64,000 nt of DNA from Solen grandis (lineage: Eukaryota > Mollusca > Bivalvia > Adapedonta > Solenidae): positions 40,291,417 to 40,355,416 of the forward strand of contig CM037781.1 in assembly GCA_021229015.1 (NCBI GenBank), given 5' to 3'. This document shows positions 63,685 through 64,000 of the stretch, piece after piece; the first letter of the stretch is position 1, and every line of letters starts with the position of its first letter. The notes beneath the pieces were generated by a model. The model ran no database searches, had not been told where the DNA came from, and saw only the letters and a program-made list of their open reading frames with translations. The translations under genes and the position numbers were made by a program.

Positions 63685-64000
63685 TTTTATCGGAAGGTAT
63701 TTACTTTTATCATTTTGAAAGAAAAAACATAGACATTTTAAAGTTAAACTTAGATAACAATTATTCAATTAAAACAACGGCAGATTTGTCATAATGAAAA
63801 CAAGGATGTTACTGGCTGATATTCTACACGTCGTGTTGTATCTTCTACACTTATCATAAATGTAGGGATTTTTCTAATGGCTATGACTCTACGAACATAT
63901 TCGTAAGTAAGCTCCACAATATGCCATTTACAAATTACGACTACTTATCATGGTGATCACGCATGCCAAGTTTTATTGAAATATCTCCAAAATAAAATCG
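63685..64000. other. Right flank of the TIR element; end of copy 2 homology
   Basis: Positions 63691-63930 match copy 1 at 25986-26200, with 10-17 bp indels. After 63930 the sequence has no counterpart in the window. No gene seen. Confidence 0.6.

Larger units (their letters stand above)
38439..63930. repeat. Large duplication, copy 2
   Basis: This is the second copy of 1-26200, in the same order and orientation. It includes the inhibitor gene, the mariner, the minisatellite, the SINEs and the older paralogous units. It lacks the LINE and the 527-bp segment of copy 1. It gains a 2.26-kb inverted-repeat element at 61424-63684, and copy 1 carries the matching uninterrupted site near 25985. Copy 2 continues past the point where copy 1 stops at the N gap. 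Confidence 0.95.

Overview
The window looks like AT-rich, intron-bearing nuclear DNA from an animal, most likely a marine bivalve mollusc. The organism call is inference. It rests on a small secreted 12-cysteine protein of the Cvsi-2 / MEROPS I84 type (protease inhibitors known from oysters and clams), on several tRNA-derived SINEs and short inverted-repeat elements, and on a mariner and a LINE. There is no bacterial gene organisation. Almost all long open frames are chance frames in AT-rich DNA or parts of transposable elements.

The dominant structure is a large duplication. Bases 1-26200 (copy 1) match 38439-63930 (copy 2) collinearly, at an estimated 95 percent or more by eye. The copies differ by small indels, repeat-length changes and whole transposon insertions. 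Copy 1 alone carries a 5'-truncated LINE (9468-11628) and a 527-bp segment (2826-3352). Copy 2 alone carries a 2.26-kb inverted-repeat element (61424-63684). Homology runs right up to a 100-N gap at 26201-26300. The copies may therefore be two haplotypes placed in tandem by the assembler rather than a true segmental duplication. Beneath this lies an older, diverged duplication: 1320-5650 resembles 5815-6900 plus 13850-15610, and the tail of a further unit is at 37560-38310.

Each copy holds one convincing gene, on the minus strand: 16003-18458 in copy 1 and 51357-53971 in copy 2. Each has three coding exons joined by phase-1 introns and encodes a 90-residue secreted protein with a signal peptide and two six-cysteine modules. 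One module is encoded by exon 2 and the other by exon 3. The two predicted proteins differ at one residue (Q79E). A TATA box, an inverted CCAAT and E-boxes lie just upstream of both.

Between the copies, 26301-38438 is sequence seen once. It contains a decayed LTR-retrotransposon gag (capsid-like stretch and CCHC zinc knuckle, no recognisable pol), a possible orphan exon at 36785-36979, a TTAA-flanked MITE and a SINE. The remainder is AT-rich sequence in which I see no gene.
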